The notes under the pieces: model-generated | The model's database searches: none | The model's input: only the letters and a program-made list of their open reading frames with translations | Told to the model about the DNA's origin: nothing | Shown here: piece after piece, positions 5,939 through 5,946 of the stretch | How positions within the stretch are numbered: the stretch's first letter is position 1 | How the letters are laid out: each line of letters begins with the position of its first letter | Translations under genes and position numbers: made by a program | Source: an uncultured Bacteroidales bacterium | GTDB taxonomy: Bacteria; Bacteroidota; Bacteroidia; Bacteroidales; Paludibacteraceae | Direction: 5' to 3' | Length of the DNA stretch: 5,946 nt | NCBI GenBank assembly: GCA_937886455.1 | Contig: CALGCU010000298.1 | Coordinates: forward strand, 1 to 5,946

Positions 5939-5946
5939 TAGTGCAG

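Noticed and set aside
1..5946. Mobile element, CRISPR array, tRNA or riboswitch
   Set aside because: No spaced repeats, transposase or integrase motifs, cloverleaf-like structures or recognisable aptamer cores were found by eye on either strand.

Overview
The window looks like a chromosomal segment of a Bacteroidales bacterium, most likely a Prevotella-like member of the Prevotellaceae. Three things point there: promoters of the Bacteroidetes type (TTTG at -33 and TAnnTTTG at -7), start codons preceded by A/T-rich sequence without Shine-Dalgarno motifs, and the protein families present, especially the Bacteroidetes-style LPS kinase and the membrane-anchored LuxR-like HTH protein. The genus is an inference. 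Coding density is high and there is no gene-free stretch over 300 bases. I see no tRNA, rRNA, CRISPR array, insertion sequence or integrase.

Layout, left to right. (1) 1-707, minus strand: a GtrA-family membrane protein, followed through an ATGA stop/start overlap by the first ~74 codons of a flippase-like (lysylphosphatidylglycerol-synthase TM-type) protein that runs off the left edge. (2) 708-937: an intergenic region with two oppositely directed promoter candidates that face each other, and an 8-bp inverted repeat that includes one of the -7 boxes. (3) 938-2734, plus strand: rsmA (16S rRNA dimethyladenosine transferase) and a CorA-type Mg2+ channel, probably cotranscribed. (4) 2735-2805: a convergent junction with an 11-bp tandem repeat and a weak hairpin. 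(5) 2806-3875, minus strand: a two-gene cassette joined by an ATGA overlap, made of an unrecognised five-helix membrane protein and a single-pass membrane protein with a cytoplasmic LuxR-like HTH. A very good promoter sits just upstream and fixes the first gene's start. (6) 4011-5938 or beyond, minus strand: an O-antigen ligase-like protein preceded by a WaaP/InaA-type LPS kinase only 8 nt upstream, so these form an envelope-polysaccharide operon that enters from the right edge.

How they work together: regions 1 and 6 both point to cell-envelope glycan or lipid handling (flipping, polymer ligation, core phosphorylation). Region 3 is housekeeping (ribosome maturation and Mg2+ supply). The least understood part is region 5, which looks like a compact membrane-to-DNA signalling pair: a polytopic membrane partner cotranslated with a membrane-tethered transcription factor. 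It is the best candidate here for something undescribed, though the sequence alone shows only architecture and not function.
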